NCBI RefSeq assembly: GCF_012952065.1
Contig: NZ_JABCJJ010000006.1
Coordinates: forward strand, 62,001 to 126,000
Direction: 5' to 3'
From: Cellulomonas fimi
Lineage (GTDB): Bacteria > Actinomycetota > Actinomycetes > Actinomycetales > Cellulomonadaceae
Length of the DNA stretch: 64,000 nucleotides
The position numbers and the translations under genes are program-made. The first letter of the stretch is position 1. Every line of letters begins with the position of its first letter. The notes beneath the pieces were generated by a model. It was not told where the DNA came from. It worked only from the letters and a program-made list of their open reading frames with translations, and ran no database searches. Positions 41,426 through 50,036 of this stretch are shown in pieces.

Positions 41426-42961
41426 GTGTCCACGTTCTCTTCCCTCGGCGTGCCCGAGACCCTTGTCCGCTCCCTCACCGCGGGCGGCATCACCGCTCCG
41501 TTCCCCATCCAGACCGCGACGCTGCCCGACACGCTCCGGGGCCGCGACGTCCTGGGCCGTGGCCGCACGGGCTCGGGCAAGACGCTCGCGTTCTCGCTCC
41601 CGATCGTGACGCGCCTCGCGGCGTCGGGCAGCGCCCGCAAGCCCGCCCGCCCCCGCGCGCTCGTGCTGGCACCGACCCGCGAGCTCGCGACCCAGATCGC
41701 GGGGACGCTCGAGCCGCTCGCGAAGGCCGAGCGCCTCAGCCTGACCACCGTGTTCGGCGGCGTCTCCCAGAACCGCCAGGTGAGCGCGCTGAACGGCGGC
41801 ATCGACATCCTCGTCGCGTGCCCCGGCCGGCTCGAGGACCTGCTCCAGCAGCGGCTCCTCACGCTCGACGGCGTCGAGATCACCGTGCTCGACGAGGCCG
41901 ACCACATGGCCGACCTGGGCTTCCTGCCGGGCGTCAAGCGCATCATGGACAAGACGCCGAAGCAGGGGCAGCGGATGCTCTTCTCGGCGACGCTCGACAA
42001 CGGCGTGGACCAGCTGGTCAAGCGCTACCTGAGCAACCCCCTCACGCACTCGGTCGACTCGGCCGAGTCGCCGGTCGCGAAGATGACGCACCACGTGCTC
42101 GCCGTGCACGACGCCGAGTCCAAGCGTCAGGTCGTCCAGCAGCTCGCGTCGGGTACCGGGCGTCGCGTGCTGTTCACGCGCACCAAGCACCAGGCGAAGA
42201 AGCTGGCCAAGCAGCTGACCGCCGCAGGGATCCCCGCGGTCGACCTGCACGGGAACCTCAGCCAGCCCGCGCGCGAGCGCAACCTCGCGGCGTTCTCCTC
42301 GGGCGGCGTCCGGGTGCTGTGCGCGACCGACATCGCGGCGCGCGGCATCCACGTCGACGACATCGAGCTCGTCGTGCACGTCGACCCGCCGGCCGAGCAC
42401 AAGGCGTACCTGCACCGCTCGGGTCGCACGGCCCGGGCCGGGTCGGAGGGCGTGGTCGTCACGGTCATGCTCCCCGAGGAGGCGGGCGACGTCCGCACCC
42501 TCACGCGCCTTGCGAAGATCACCGTCACGCCGCAGCGCGTCGGGCCCGGCTCGCCGGTCATCACGTCGCTCGTCGGTGCGGTGGCGGACGTCGTCATGCC
42601 GACCGCGCCGCCGGTCTCGGTGCCCGAGCACGGTCGCGGCAACGCGGCCCGCAGCGGGGACGTCGCCGGCCAGGGCCGGTCGCGCCGTGGTGGCGGGGCA
42701 GGTGGCGGTGCCGGTCGCGGTCGCCGCGGCGGCTCCGGTGCGCAGGGTGCTGCGGCCGCAGCGCCGCAGGGCGGACGGCAGCCCGGTGGCTCGGGCCGCG
42801 CCGCGGGTGCGGGGCGCTCGACGGCGCCCGCGCGCACGCCGGGTTCGAGCCGGCCGGCGCAGGGTGGCTCGACCCCCGTGTACTCGTCCACGTCCGGCGG
42901 GCGCGGTGGTGCCGTCGAGATGTCGCGTGGCGCCTCCGCGGGTCGCCGTCGCTCGCGCTGA
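41426..42961 (+). CDS. DEAD-box RNA helicase
   Basis: 511 residues with the complete helicase core: Q motif in FPIQ, motif I GRTGSGKT, Ia PTRELA, II DEAD, III SAT, V ATDIAARGIHVDD and VI HRSGRTARAG. The last 140 residues are Gly/Arg/Ala/Pro-rich, an RNA-binding tail as in RhlE-type helicases, and vary in composition. ATP-dependent unwinding of RNA duplexes, for example in ribosome assembly or mRNA decay in the cold. GTG start with GAAAGG upstream. Confidence 0.93.
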   Translation: MSTFSSLGVPETLVRSLTAGGITAPFPIQTATLPDTLRGRDVLGRGRTGSGKTLAFSLPIVTRLAASGSARKPARPRALVLAPTRELATQIAGTLEPLAKAERLSLTTVFGGVSQNRQVSALNGGIDILVACPGRLEDLLQQRLLTLDGVEITVLDEADHMADLGFLPGVKRIMDKTPKQGQRMLFSATLDNGVDQLVKRYLSNPLTHSVDSAESPVAKMTHHVLAVHDAESKRQVVQQLASGTGRRVLFTRTKHQAKKLAKQLTAAGIPAVDLHGNLSQPARERNLAAFSSGGVRVLCATDIAARGIHVDDIELVVHVDPPAEHKAYLHRSGRTARAGSEGVVVTVMLPEEAGDVRTLTRLAKITVTPQRVGPGSPVITSLVGAVADVVMPTAPPVSVPEHGRGNAARSGDVAGQGRSRRGGGAGGGAGRGRRGGSGAQGAAAAAPQGGRQPGGSGRAAGAGRSTAPARTPGSSRPAQGGSTPVYSSTSGGRGGAVEMSRGASAGRRRSR

Positions 42962-43059
42962 CCGCGCAGCGCTCGTCAGGGTCGCGATGGTCGTCAGGTC
43001 GCGCGATGGTCACCCGGGCGGCCCAGGCATAGCCTGGCCGTCGGACGAAGGAGGGATTC

Positions 43060-43482
43060 ATGGCGTACGCCGTCGAGCGGACCGAGGACGAGTGGCGCGT
43101 CGCGCTGGACCCGCAGGAGTTCGCCGTGCTGCGGCGCGCGGGCACCGAGCGACCGTGGACCGGTGAGCTCCTGGCCGAGAACCGGCCGGGGGTCTACCGC
43201 TGCCGCGCGTGCGGCGCCGAGCTGTTCCGCTCCGAGACCAAGTTCGAGGCGCACTGCGGGTGGCCGAGCTTCTACTCGCCGCTCGCGGGCGACGCCGTCG
43301 AGCTGATCGAGGACACGACGCTCGGCATGGTCCGCACCGAGGTGCGCTGCGCGCGCTGCGGCTCGCACCTCGGCCACGTGTTCGACGACGCCCCGCAGAC
43401 GCCGACGGGTGACCGCTTCTGCATGAACTCCGTGTCGCTCACGTTCGAGCCGGCGGACGGCACGGGACCCGATCCGTCCTGA
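43060..43482 (+). CDS. msrB: Peptide-methionine (R)-S-oxide reductase MsrB
   Basis: 140 residues with the whole MsrB fold: two CxxC zinc pairs (CRAC, CARC), HCGWPSF and [17 protein letters not shown] followed by MNS, where the Cys of RFCMNS is the nucleophile. Repairs methionine-R-sulfoxide in proteins. ATG preceded by GAAGGAGG. Followed by a hairpin terminator, so it is transcribed alone. Confidence 0.96.
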   Translation: MAYAVERTEDEWRVALDPQEFAVLRRAGTERPWTGELLAENRPGVYRCRACGAELFRSETKFEAHCGWPSFYSPLAGDAVELIEDTTLGMVRTEVRCARCGSHLGHVFDDAPQTPTGDRFCMNSVSLTFEPADGTGPDPS

Positions 43483-43487
43483 CCGCC

Positions 43488-43508
43488 CGACCCGGATCAG
43501 GCGGGTCG
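43488..43508 (+). terminator. Hairpin after msrB
   Basis: Perfect 7-bp stem CGACCCG / CGGGTCG with a 7-nt loop, 6 nt after the msrB stop codon and 50 nt before the next gene. Confidence 0.6.
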
Positions 43509-43557
43509 AGCTCGGGAAAGGCTGAAGTCGGCCGGCTGACGTGCCGATACTGCTCTC

Positions 43558-44304
43558 ATGTCCCCGACCCTCACGATGCGACGTTGGCACCGCTTCGGTG
43601 TCGACTTCCTCGTCGCGACCGCGGACACGGGGGCGCGGGTCGGCTGGGTCGACCTGCGCTCGGGCGAGGTGGTCGTCGAACGGCCGATGCTCGAGGACAG
43701 CCTCCGCCTCGCGGCCCAGGAGTACCTGCGCGCCGACGTGCACGAGATCGTGCTCCCCGTGCCGCGGCGCGCGGCCCTGGATGCGTTCGACGCCTACGTG
43801 ACGGTGCCCGACGACGCGGCCGACGACGCGAGCGGGTCGGTGGCCGCACGGCTCGAGCGGCTGGTCGCCGAGGGCTGGCTCGTGCTGCACGACGTGCCGG
43901 TCGGCCGCCAGGGCGCGGTGCTCGACCACCTGCTCATCGGGACGGGTGGCGTCTTCGCGATCCGGGTCCACGCGCACCCGGACGCGCACGTCGTGATGAG
44001 CCGCACCAGCGTCGAGGTCGACGGCCGCCCCACCAGCTACCTGCGCGACGCCCGGCTCGAGCAGGCCCGCGTGCAGCAGGTGCTCGGCGCCGCCGCAGGG
44101 CTGCACGTCGAGGTGCGGCCGGTGGTCGTCCTGGACACCGACGTGCCCCCGGTCCTCGCGGGCGACGCGCTGCCCGACGCCGCGCTGGTGCTCGGGCGCA
44201 CCGACGTCCCGCAGCTCTTCCGCGAGGTGCCGCCGCGGCTCGCCGCCACGCGCGTCGAGGCGATCAGGGCCGCGGCCGGGCGCCGGAGCACGTGGACCGC
44301 CTGA
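43558..44304 (+). CDS. NERD-domain-like protein
   Basis: 248 residues. The central region (ARLERLVAEGWLVLHDVPVG ... AVLDHLLIGTGGVFAIRV) matches the nuclease-related NERD domain, where the Asp of DHLLIG and later basic residues make up the fold; the usual Lys of the KAW segment is not conserved here (FAIRVHAHPD), so nuclease activity is doubtful. An N-terminal domain of 80 residues is not recognised. It ends 3 bp from the convergent MarR gene. Confidence 0.7.
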   Translation: MSPTLTMRRWHRFGVDFLVATADTGARVGWVDLRSGEVVVERPMLEDSLRLAAQEYLRADVHEIVLPVPRRAALDAFDAYVTVPDDAADDASGSVAARLERLVAEGWLVLHDVPVGRQGAVLDHLLIGTGGVFAIRVHAHPDAHVVMSRTSVEVDGRPTSYLRDARLEQARVQQVLGAAAGLHVEVRPVVVLDTDVPPVLAGDALPDAALVLGRTDVPQLFREVPPRLAATRVEAIRAAAGRRSTWTA

Positions 44305-44307
44305 CCG

Positions 44308-44760
44308 TCACGTCCGGTTCGTCGCCCGGTCGAGCGCCGCGTTGAGGCGACCGATGGACCCGGCCAGCACCGCGACGTCGTCGGGCGGCCACTCCTCGAG
44401 CGCCGCGCGCAGCCAGGCCCGGCGCGCGTCCTGCGCGGTCGTGACACGTCGCTCGGCGTCGGGGGTCAGCTCGAGCCGCTGCGCGCGCGAGTCGGCGGCG
44501 TCCGCCCGCCGCGCGAGCAGCCCGAGCTCCTCGAGGCGGCGGACCTGCCGCGAGATCGTGGCGCGCCCGACGCCGAAGTGGGCCGCGAGGTCGCTGCTGC
44601 GCACGCCGGGGGCGCGGGACACGTGCACGAGGAGCGGGTAGGCGGCGGCGTCGAGGTCGGGGTGGACGCGGGCTGCCATCGCGGCCGACGACGCGCGCGC
44701 CCGGCGCAGGAGCAGCCCGAGCTCCCGCTCGACGAGCGAGAACGGGTCGCCGGCCATCAC
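44308..44760 (-). CDS. MarR-family regulator (downstream of MFS pump)
   Basis: 150 residues with the MarR winged helix: YPLLVHVSRAPGVRSSDLAAHFGVGRATISRQVRRLEELGLL and the wing DAADSRAQRLELTPDAE. It is the third gene of a minus-strand operon MarR - MFS - MarR, starting with GTG that overlaps the TGA of the pump gene. It presumably controls the pump, perhaps in answer to its substrates. Confidence 0.87.
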   Translation of the reverse strand: MMAGDPFSLVERELGLLLRRARASSAAMAARVHPDLDAAAYPLLVHVSRAPGVRSSDLAAHFGVGRATISRQVRRLEELGLLARRADAADSRAQRLELTPDAERRVTTAQDARRAWLRAALEEWPPDDVAVLAGSIGRLNAALDRATNRT

Positions 44761-46376
44761 GCGTCCCCGGCGCCGTGCGCGACCTCTGCCTTCGCGCGCC
44801 GGACGTCGACGCCCGACCGCGTGCCGAGCGGCACCTCACGCAGGAACAGCACCGCGAGCACCGTCACGAGCCCGAGCGGGATGGCGAGGAGGAAGAGGTC
44901 GGCGATGCCCTGGCCGTAGGACGCCTCGACGACGACCCGGATGGCCGGCGGCAGCGTCGAGACGTCAGGGATCGCCGTCGTGCCGCCGGTCAGGACGGCC
45001 GGGTCGATGCCCAGGTCGCGCAGGCCGGAGAGCAGCAGGGTGGTGATCCGGCCCCCGAGCACGGCCCCGAGGGCCGCGACGCCGACCGCGCCGCCGAGCG
45101 TGCGGAAGAAGGCCACGGTCGCTGTCCCGCTGCCCATGTCGCGCAGGTCGAGGGTGTTCTGCGTCGCGAGCACGAGGTTCTGCATGAGCATGCCGACGCC
45201 CGCGCCGAGCACGAGCATGTACGCGCCCACGAGGAACAGGTTCGTGTCGTACCGGATCGTGCCCATGAGCGCGAGACCGGCCGTCAGGACCAGCGCGCCG
45301 GCGATCATGAAGCGCTTGTACCGGCCCGTGCGGCTGATGATCCGGCCGCTGAACGTCGAGAAGACGAGCATCCCCACCATCATCGGCACGGTGAGGAGCC
45401 CGGACTCGGTCGGGGACTTGTCGCGTGCCACCTGCATGTACTGGCTGAGGAAGACCGACGTGCCGAACAGCGCCACGCCGACCGCGACGCTCGCGACGAC
45501 CGACAGCACGAGCGTCCGGTTCCGGAACAGGTGCAGCGGGATGATCGGCTCGGCCGCCCGGGACTCGACCCACACCGCCGCGGCCAGCACGACGACCGCG
45601 CCGCCGACCATCGCGGCCGTCTGCCACGACGCCCAGTCGAACTGGTTGCCGGCGAACGTGACCCAGAGCAGCAGCGAGGAGATGCCCGCCGAGAGGAGCG
45701 CCGCGCCGGCGTAGTCGAGCCGCACGACCCGCGGCTCGAGCGGCGGCAGGTGCAGCGTCCGCTGGAGCACGACGATGGCGGCGACCGCGAACGGCAGCCC
45801 GACGAAGAAGTTCCACCGCCACCCGGGCCCGTCGGTGATCGCGCCGCCGAGGAGGGGACCGCCGACCATCGCGAGGCCCATCACGGCGCCCATCAGGCCC
45901 ATGTACCGGCCCCGGTCGCGCGGCGAGATGATGTCGGCGATCAGCACGGTGCCGAGCGCCGTGAGCCCACCGGCGCCGATCCCCTGGAGCGCGCGCATCC
46001 CGATCAGCATGCTGGTCGACTCGGAGAACCCGGCCGCTGCGGAGGACAGCACCGAGACGACCAGGGCGAGCTGGATGAGCACCTTGCGGTCGACGAGGTC
46101 GGCGAGCTTGCCCCAGACGGGCGTCGAGATCGTGGTGGTGAGCAGGGTCGCGGTCACGACCCACGTGAAGGCCGACTGCGTCCCGTTCAGGTCGGTGATG
46201 ATCCGGGGGAGCGACGACGAGACGACGCTCGTGGCGAGGATCGAGACGAACATCCCGAGCAGGATGCCGGACAGCGCCTCGAGCACCTCGCGGTGCGACA
46301 TCGGAGCGGAGGTGTGCGGCGCGGAGGTGTGCGGAGCGGGCGGGTCGGGTGCGGGGGTCACGGGCCGGCTCGTCAC
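44757..46376 (-). CDS. MFS multidrug efflux pump (EmrB/QacA, DHA2 type)
   Basis: 539 residues with fourteen membrane helices. Motif A is WGKLADLVDRK, motif C lies in MGLAMVGGPLLGG, and the DLNGTQSAFTWVVTATLL start is characteristic of DHA2 drug:H+ antiporters. Exports toxic compounds. It is sandwiched between two MarR-type regulators with overlapping stop/start codons (GTGA) on both sides, so the three are translated as a unit. The Pro/Ser/His-rich N-terminus contains short repeats (SAPHTSAPHT). Confidence 0.9.
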   Translation of the reverse strand: MTSRPVTPAPDPPAPHTSAPHTSAPMSHREVLEALSGILLGMFVSILATSVVSSSLPRIITDLNGTQSAFTWVVTATLLTTTISTPVWGKLADLVDRKVLIQLALVVSVLSSAAAGFSESTSMLIGMRALQGIGAGGLTALGTVLIADIISPRDRGRYMGLMGAVMGLAMVGGPLLGGAITDGPGWRWNFFVGLPFAVAAIVVLQRTLHLPPLEPRVVRLDYAGAALLSAGISSLLLWVTFAGNQFDWASWQTAAMVGGAVVVLAAAVWVESRAAEPIIPLHLFRNRTLVLSVVASVAVGVALFGTSVFLSQYMQVARDKSPTESGLLTVPMMVGMLVFSTFSGRIISRTGRYKRFMIAGALVLTAGLALMGTIRYDTNLFLVGAYMLVLGAGVGMLMQNLVLATQNTLDLRDMGSGTATVAFFRTLGGAVGVAALGAVLGGRITTLLLSGLRDLGIDPAVLTGGTTAIPDVSTLPPAIRVVVEASYGQGIADLFLLAIPLGLVTVLAVLFLREVPLGTRSGVDVRRAKAEVAHGAGDA

Positions 46377-46951
46377 GCGGGGTCGGCCTCCGCCGCGCCG
46401 ACCGACTCGTCCCCGGCGTCGCGCAGCGCGACGACGTAGGCGGTGACCGTGTCGGCGAGGCGACGGATCTGCGCGGCCGTGGTCGCGACGTCGGGCCCGG
46501 ACCAGTCGGCGAGCACCTGGGCGGTGAGCGCGCCGGCGGCGACGCGTGCACGGTCCGCGACCGCGCGCCCCTCCTCGGTGAGGACGACGGCGCGGGCCCG
46601 CCGGTCGTCGTCGTCCACCGTCCGGGCGGCGAGCCCCGCGGCGACGAGCGCGCTCACCTGACGGCTGGCGACCGAGATGTCGACGCGCAGGGCGTGCGCG
46701 ATGTCGCCGATCTGCATCGGGCCGGCGAGCTCGAGCGTCCGGACGACAGCGAGGCCCGCACGTGAGCTCCCTGCCGCACGGGCGACGAGGGCACCGGTCT
46801 CGCGGTGGGTGCGGGTGAGGTCCTCGACGGCTGCGACCAGCGCGAGGTAGGGGTCGTGCGAGGAAGGAGTCGAGTCGCCCGGCGCGGGTGTCGGTTCAGC
46901 GGGCATCGGTTCTGCGGGTGTCGGTTCGGCGGGCAGCGGTTCAGCGGGCAC
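46373..46951 (-). CDS. MarR-family regulator (upstream of MFS pump) with repeat-rich N-terminus
   Basis: About 192 residues. A Pro-Ala-Glu-Pro-rich start of 25 residues, encoded by a 15-bp tandem repeat, is followed by the MarR domain: LAVVRTLELAGPMQIGDIAHALRVDISVASRQVSALVAAGL and the wing VDDDDRRARAVVLTEEG. First gene of the MarR - MFS - MarR operon. The start is uncertain: the GTG at 46951 is proposed, but an internal ATG within the repeat region would also work; no strong ribosome site distinguishes them. Confidence 0.78.
   Translation of the reverse strand: MPAEPLPAEPTPAEPMPAEPTPAPGDSTPSSHDPYLALVAAVEDLTRTHRETGALVARAAGSSRAGLAVVRTLELAGPMQIGDIAHALRVDISVASRQVSALVAAGLAARTVDDDDRRARAVVLTEEGRAVADRARVAAGALTAQVLADWSGPDVATTAAQIRRLADTVTAYVVALRDAGDESVGAAEADPA
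46891..46950. repeat. 15-bp tandem repeat, four copies, at the start of the MarR gene
   Basis: Four imperfect 15-bp units of the form TCGGTTCAGCGGGCA encode the PAEPx repeats of the MarR N-terminus on the minus strand. Unit length is a multiple of three. Confidence 0.85.
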
Positions 46952-47019
46952 TGGTCGAGGGTACGGCAGGTGGTTGCCTCGGGCAACCGTTCGGGGTGGC
47001 GCTGGGTCGGCGCGGCGGG

Positions 47020-48483
47020 TCAGGTCGTGACGTCGCGGCGCCGTCGGACCCGGACGTCTCCCATGTCCTCCAGCTCGACCCCCTTGGTCTCGGGGATCAG
47101 GCGGAGGACGAACACGAAGGAGATCGCGGCGAAGATCGCGTACAGCAGGTAGGGGATGGTCGGGCCGAAGGCGTCGAGCATGGGCGGGAAGCTGATCGTG
47201 ATGAGGAAGTTCGCGATCCACTGGGCCGCGGCCGCGACCCCGAGGGCGGCCGCGCGGATGCGGTTCGGGAACATCTCCCCGAGCAGGACCCACGTCACCG
47301 GGCCCCAGGTCGCGCCGAAGAAGACGACGAAGACGTTCGCGGCCACGAGGGCGACCGGACCCCAGGGGGACGTGAGCGAGATGTCGTCCCCCGACCCGGT
47401 CGCGTTGGTGAACGCGAGCGCCATGACGCCGAGCGACACCGCCATGCCGGCGGACCCGACGAGCAGGATCGGCCGACGCCCGACCTTGTCGACGAGCGCG
47501 ATCGCGATGAGCGTCACCAGGACGTTCGTCACCGCGGTGAGCACCGACGCGGTGAACGAGTCCTTCTCGGTGAATCCGACCGTCTGCCACAGCGTGGTCG
47601 AGTAGTAGAAGATCACGTTGATCCCGACGAACTGCTGGAACACCGACAGGGCGATCCCGACCCAGACGATGGGCAGCAGGCCGAGCGCGGGACCCCGCAG
47701 GCTGGCCTGCTTGGCGAGGAGCTTGTCGGACCGGATCGTGCGCTCGATCTCCGCGACGCGGGTCTCCGGGTCCTCGTCGGGGCCGAGCACGGACCGGAGC
47801 ACCTCGACGGCGTCGCCGCGTCGGCCGGCCGAGACGAGGTAGCGCGGCGACTCGGGGATCCGGAGCGCGATGATGCCGTAGACCGCGGCGGGCACGACCG
47901 AGACCAGGAACATCCAGCGCCAGGCGTCGAGCCCGAGCAGGCTCGGCTCGGAGGCGCCACCGGCCGTGTTCGCGAACACCGCGTCCGAGAGCAGCGCCGC
48001 GAAGATGCCGAGCGTGATCGCGAGCTGCTGGAGCGACGCGAGCCGTCCGCGCACGGCCGCCGGCGAGATCTCGGCGATGTATGCCGGCGTGATCACCGAC
48101 GCGATGCCGATGCCGAGCCCACCGACGATCCGCCAGAGGATCAGGTCCCACACGCCGAACGCGAACCCGGAGCCGACGCCCGACGCGAGGAAGAGGACGG
48201 CGCCGAGCAGCATGATGCGCGTCCGCCCGAACCGGTCGGCGAGCCGCCCACCCAGCCAGGCCCCGACCGCGCAGCCCAGCAGGGCGACGGCGACGGCGAA
48301 GCCGGTCAGGGTCGCGCTGAGACCGAACGCCCCCTCGATCGCCTCGACCGCGCCGTTGATGACGGAGCTGTCGAACCCGAAGAGGAACCCGCCGACGGCG
48401 GCGGCGACCGAGAGGCCGATCGCCTTGCGGTGGTGGGCGCTGTTGTCGCCCCGAGCCTGTCGCGGCTGTGCGGACTGGGACAT
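47020..48483 (-). CDS. MFS sugar porter
   Basis: 487 residues with twelve membrane helices. Sugar-porter signatures are present: GGFLFGFDSSVINGA in helix 1, RLADRFGR after helix 2, RIVGGLGIGIASVITPAYIAEISP, PESPRYLV before the central loop, QQFVGINVIFYYSTTLW in helix 7 and IPETKGVELE at the C-terminus. Likely sugar:H+ symporter. No catabolic genes are adjacent, so the sugar cannot be named. Confidence 0.92.
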   Translation of the reverse strand: MSQSAQPRQARGDNSAHHRKAIGLSVAAAVGGFLFGFDSSVINGAVEAIEGAFGLSATLTGFAVAVALLGCAVGAWLGGRLADRFGRTRIMLLGAVLFLASGVGSGFAFGVWDLILWRIVGGLGIGIASVITPAYIAEISPAAVRGRLASLQQLAITLGIFAALLSDAVFANTAGGASEPSLLGLDAWRWMFLVSVVPAAVYGIIALRIPESPRYLVSAGRRGDAVEVLRSVLGPDEDPETRVAEIERTIRSDKLLAKQASLRGPALGLLPIVWVGIALSVFQQFVGINVIFYYSTTLWQTVGFTEKDSFTASVLTAVTNVLVTLIAIALVDKVGRRPILLVGSAGMAVSLGVMALAFTNATGSGDDISLTSPWGPVALVAANVFVVFFGATWGPVTWVLLGEMFPNRIRAAALGVAAAAQWIANFLITISFPPMLDAFGPTIPYLLYAIFAAISFVFVLRLIPETKGVELEDMGDVRVRRRRDVTT

Positions 48484-48584
48484 CGTCGGCCTTCCCCCCG
48501 TGGTGCGGCGCTTCAACCACTCACCACTGTCGACCCGGACGCCCGGACGTGCGAGCCGAACAGGGCCTCGGGGACAATCGCCGG

Positions 48585-49229
48585 ATGAGCTCTTCGGACG
48601 GCGAGGCCCGGCGACCCCGGCGTCCCGCGATGCTCGACCCTCGCCTCGCGGACGACATCCCGGGTGACATGGACCCGGCGCTGCGCTCCGAGGTCGCGCA
48701 CACGACGGCGGGCGCGATCGTCCACCAGGCGCGCGCCTCGGACGATCCCCACCTCGTCGACCGCCTCGTCCGGCTCGTCGAGGCGGAGGGGCTCGACGTC
48801 GTCGCGGGTCTCTGGGCCGACAGCCCACCCGGGACGCTGCCCGGGGCGCTCTGGCGGCTCTACACGCTGCGGGAGTGGACGCGCCGCGATCCCCGCACCC
48901 TCGCCGCGCGCTACGCGAGCGGGGTCCACGCGGCCCAGGTGGCCGACGTCGTCGCCGGCGTGGTCACCCCGCCCGGGCCCGAGGACATCCGCGAGGTGGC
49001 CGACGCCGTGCTGTCCGGCGTCTTCGCCGGCGACCTCGCGGTGGCGCTCGAGCGAGGGGCGGCGTTCTGCCGGGTCCTGGCCGCGGGCGCGGCCTTCGAC
49101 GCCGACGACGTCGATGCGCACGCCCCGGCCGACGCGCTGCGGCTCACACGGGGAGCGTCGTCGCTCGTCCGGACCGCCGAGGAGCTCGAGCTCGCCGCCG
49201 ACCTGTGGCGGAGGGGCCGGCTCGACTGA
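48585..49229 (+). CDS. Conserved actinobacterial protein of unknown function
   Basis: 214 residues, soluble and helix-rich (PALRSEVAHTTAGAIVHQ ... LVEAEGLDVVAGLWADSP ... TLPGALWRLYTLREWTRRDP ... IREVADAVLSGVFAGDLAVALERGAAF). The family is widespread in actinobacteria and is often labelled a DNA-directed RNA polymerase subunit by mistaken transfer; it has no polymerase motif. Start at the ATG 48585; the open frame before it overlaps the divergent gene's leader. Function unknown. Confidence 0.72.
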   Translation: MSSSDGEARRPRRPAMLDPRLADDIPGDMDPALRSEVAHTTAGAIVHQARASDDPHLVDRLVRLVEAEGLDVVAGLWADSPPGTLPGALWRLYTLREWTRRDPRTLAARYASGVHAAQVADVVAGVVTPPGPEDIREVADAVLSGVFAGDLAVALERGAAFCRVLAAGAAFDADDVDAHAPADALRLTRGASSLVRTAEELELAADLWRRGRLD

Positions 49230-49315
49230 GGCGCGGTGCGTCGCTCCGCGTCGGAGCTGAGTCGCTCGTCACACCGTGGCGCCGTCCATCCGTGATCCAC
49301 GCCCAGGACACCTCC

Positions 49316-49337
49316 GTGTCACCGCTGCGTCACCATC
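49316..49337 (+). promoter_or_regulatory. Candidate PHO box upstream of the PhoU-like/PiT operon
   Basis: Two 11-nt direct repeat units, GTGTCACCGCT and GCGTCACCATC, follow one another exactly and share GNGTCACC. PhoP boxes of actinobacteria consist of 11-nt units with a TCACC core. Downstream at proper distance are TTGCCT (49342-49347) and TAGCCT (49367-49372), weak -35/-10-like elements with a 19-nt spacer, before the GTG at 49410. Suggests phosphate-starvation control. Confidence 0.5.
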
Positions 49338-49409
49338 GAAGTTGCCTGGACACCTCGCGGCTGCCCTAGCCTGTGTCCGACCACGCGTCCCTCCCGTCCG
49401 GAGCCTCCT

Positions 49410-50030
49410 GTGCGCTTGCGCCTCACCCCGCGCGACACCTCGTTCTTCGACCTTCTTGCTGCGTCGGCGCAGCACCTCGTCACGGGGGCGAACCTGCTCG
49501 GCGAGCTGCTCGGCGCCGACCGGCCGACCCGCAAGGCGCTCGCCAAGCAGCTGGCCGACATCGAGCACCAGTGCGACGAGGCGACCCACTCGATCATGCG
49601 GCGGCTCAACCAGACGTTCGTCACGCCGTTCGACCGGGACGACATCTACAACCTGGCCTCGAGCCTCGACGACTGCATGGACTTCATGGAGGAGGCGGCC
49701 GACCTCATCGTGCTCTACAAGCTCGACGAGCTGCCGGCCCGGGTCGCCGACCAGGTGCAGGTGCTGCAGCGCGCCGCCGAGCTCACGGCCGACGCGATGC
49801 CCCGCCTGCGGTCGATGTCGGACCTCGACGAGTACTGGGTCGAGGTCAACCGCCTCGAGAACCAGGCCGACAAGATCCACCGCAAGCTCCTCGCGCAGCT
49901 GTTCGACGAGATCACCGACCCGATCCAGCTCATGAAGCTCAAGGAGGTCGTGGAGCGGCTCGAGGACGCGGCCGACGCGTTCGAGAAGGTGGCGAACACC
50001 GTCGAGACCATCGCGCTCAAGGAGTCCTGA
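49410..50030 (+). CDS. PhoU-like DUF47 protein
   Basis: 206 residues, all-helical. DUF47 pattern TPRDTSFFDLLAASAQHLV, then DIEHQCDEATHSIMRRLNQTFVTPFDRDDIYNLASSLDD, and NRLENQADKIHRKLLAQLF. DUF47 proteins are metal-binding PhoU relatives encoded with PiT transporters and thought to modulate them. The transporter gene begins 6 bp after the stop. GTG start. Confidence 0.9.
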   Translation: MRLRLTPRDTSFFDLLAASAQHLVTGANLLGELLGADRPTRKALAKQLADIEHQCDEATHSIMRRLNQTFVTPFDRDDIYNLASSLDDCMDFMEEAADLIVLYKLDELPARVADQVQVLQRAAELTADAMPRLRSMSDLDEYWVEVNRLENQADKIHRKLLAQLFDEITDPIQLMKLKEVVERLEDAADAFEKVANTVETIALKES

Positions 50031-50036
50031 GCGCCG

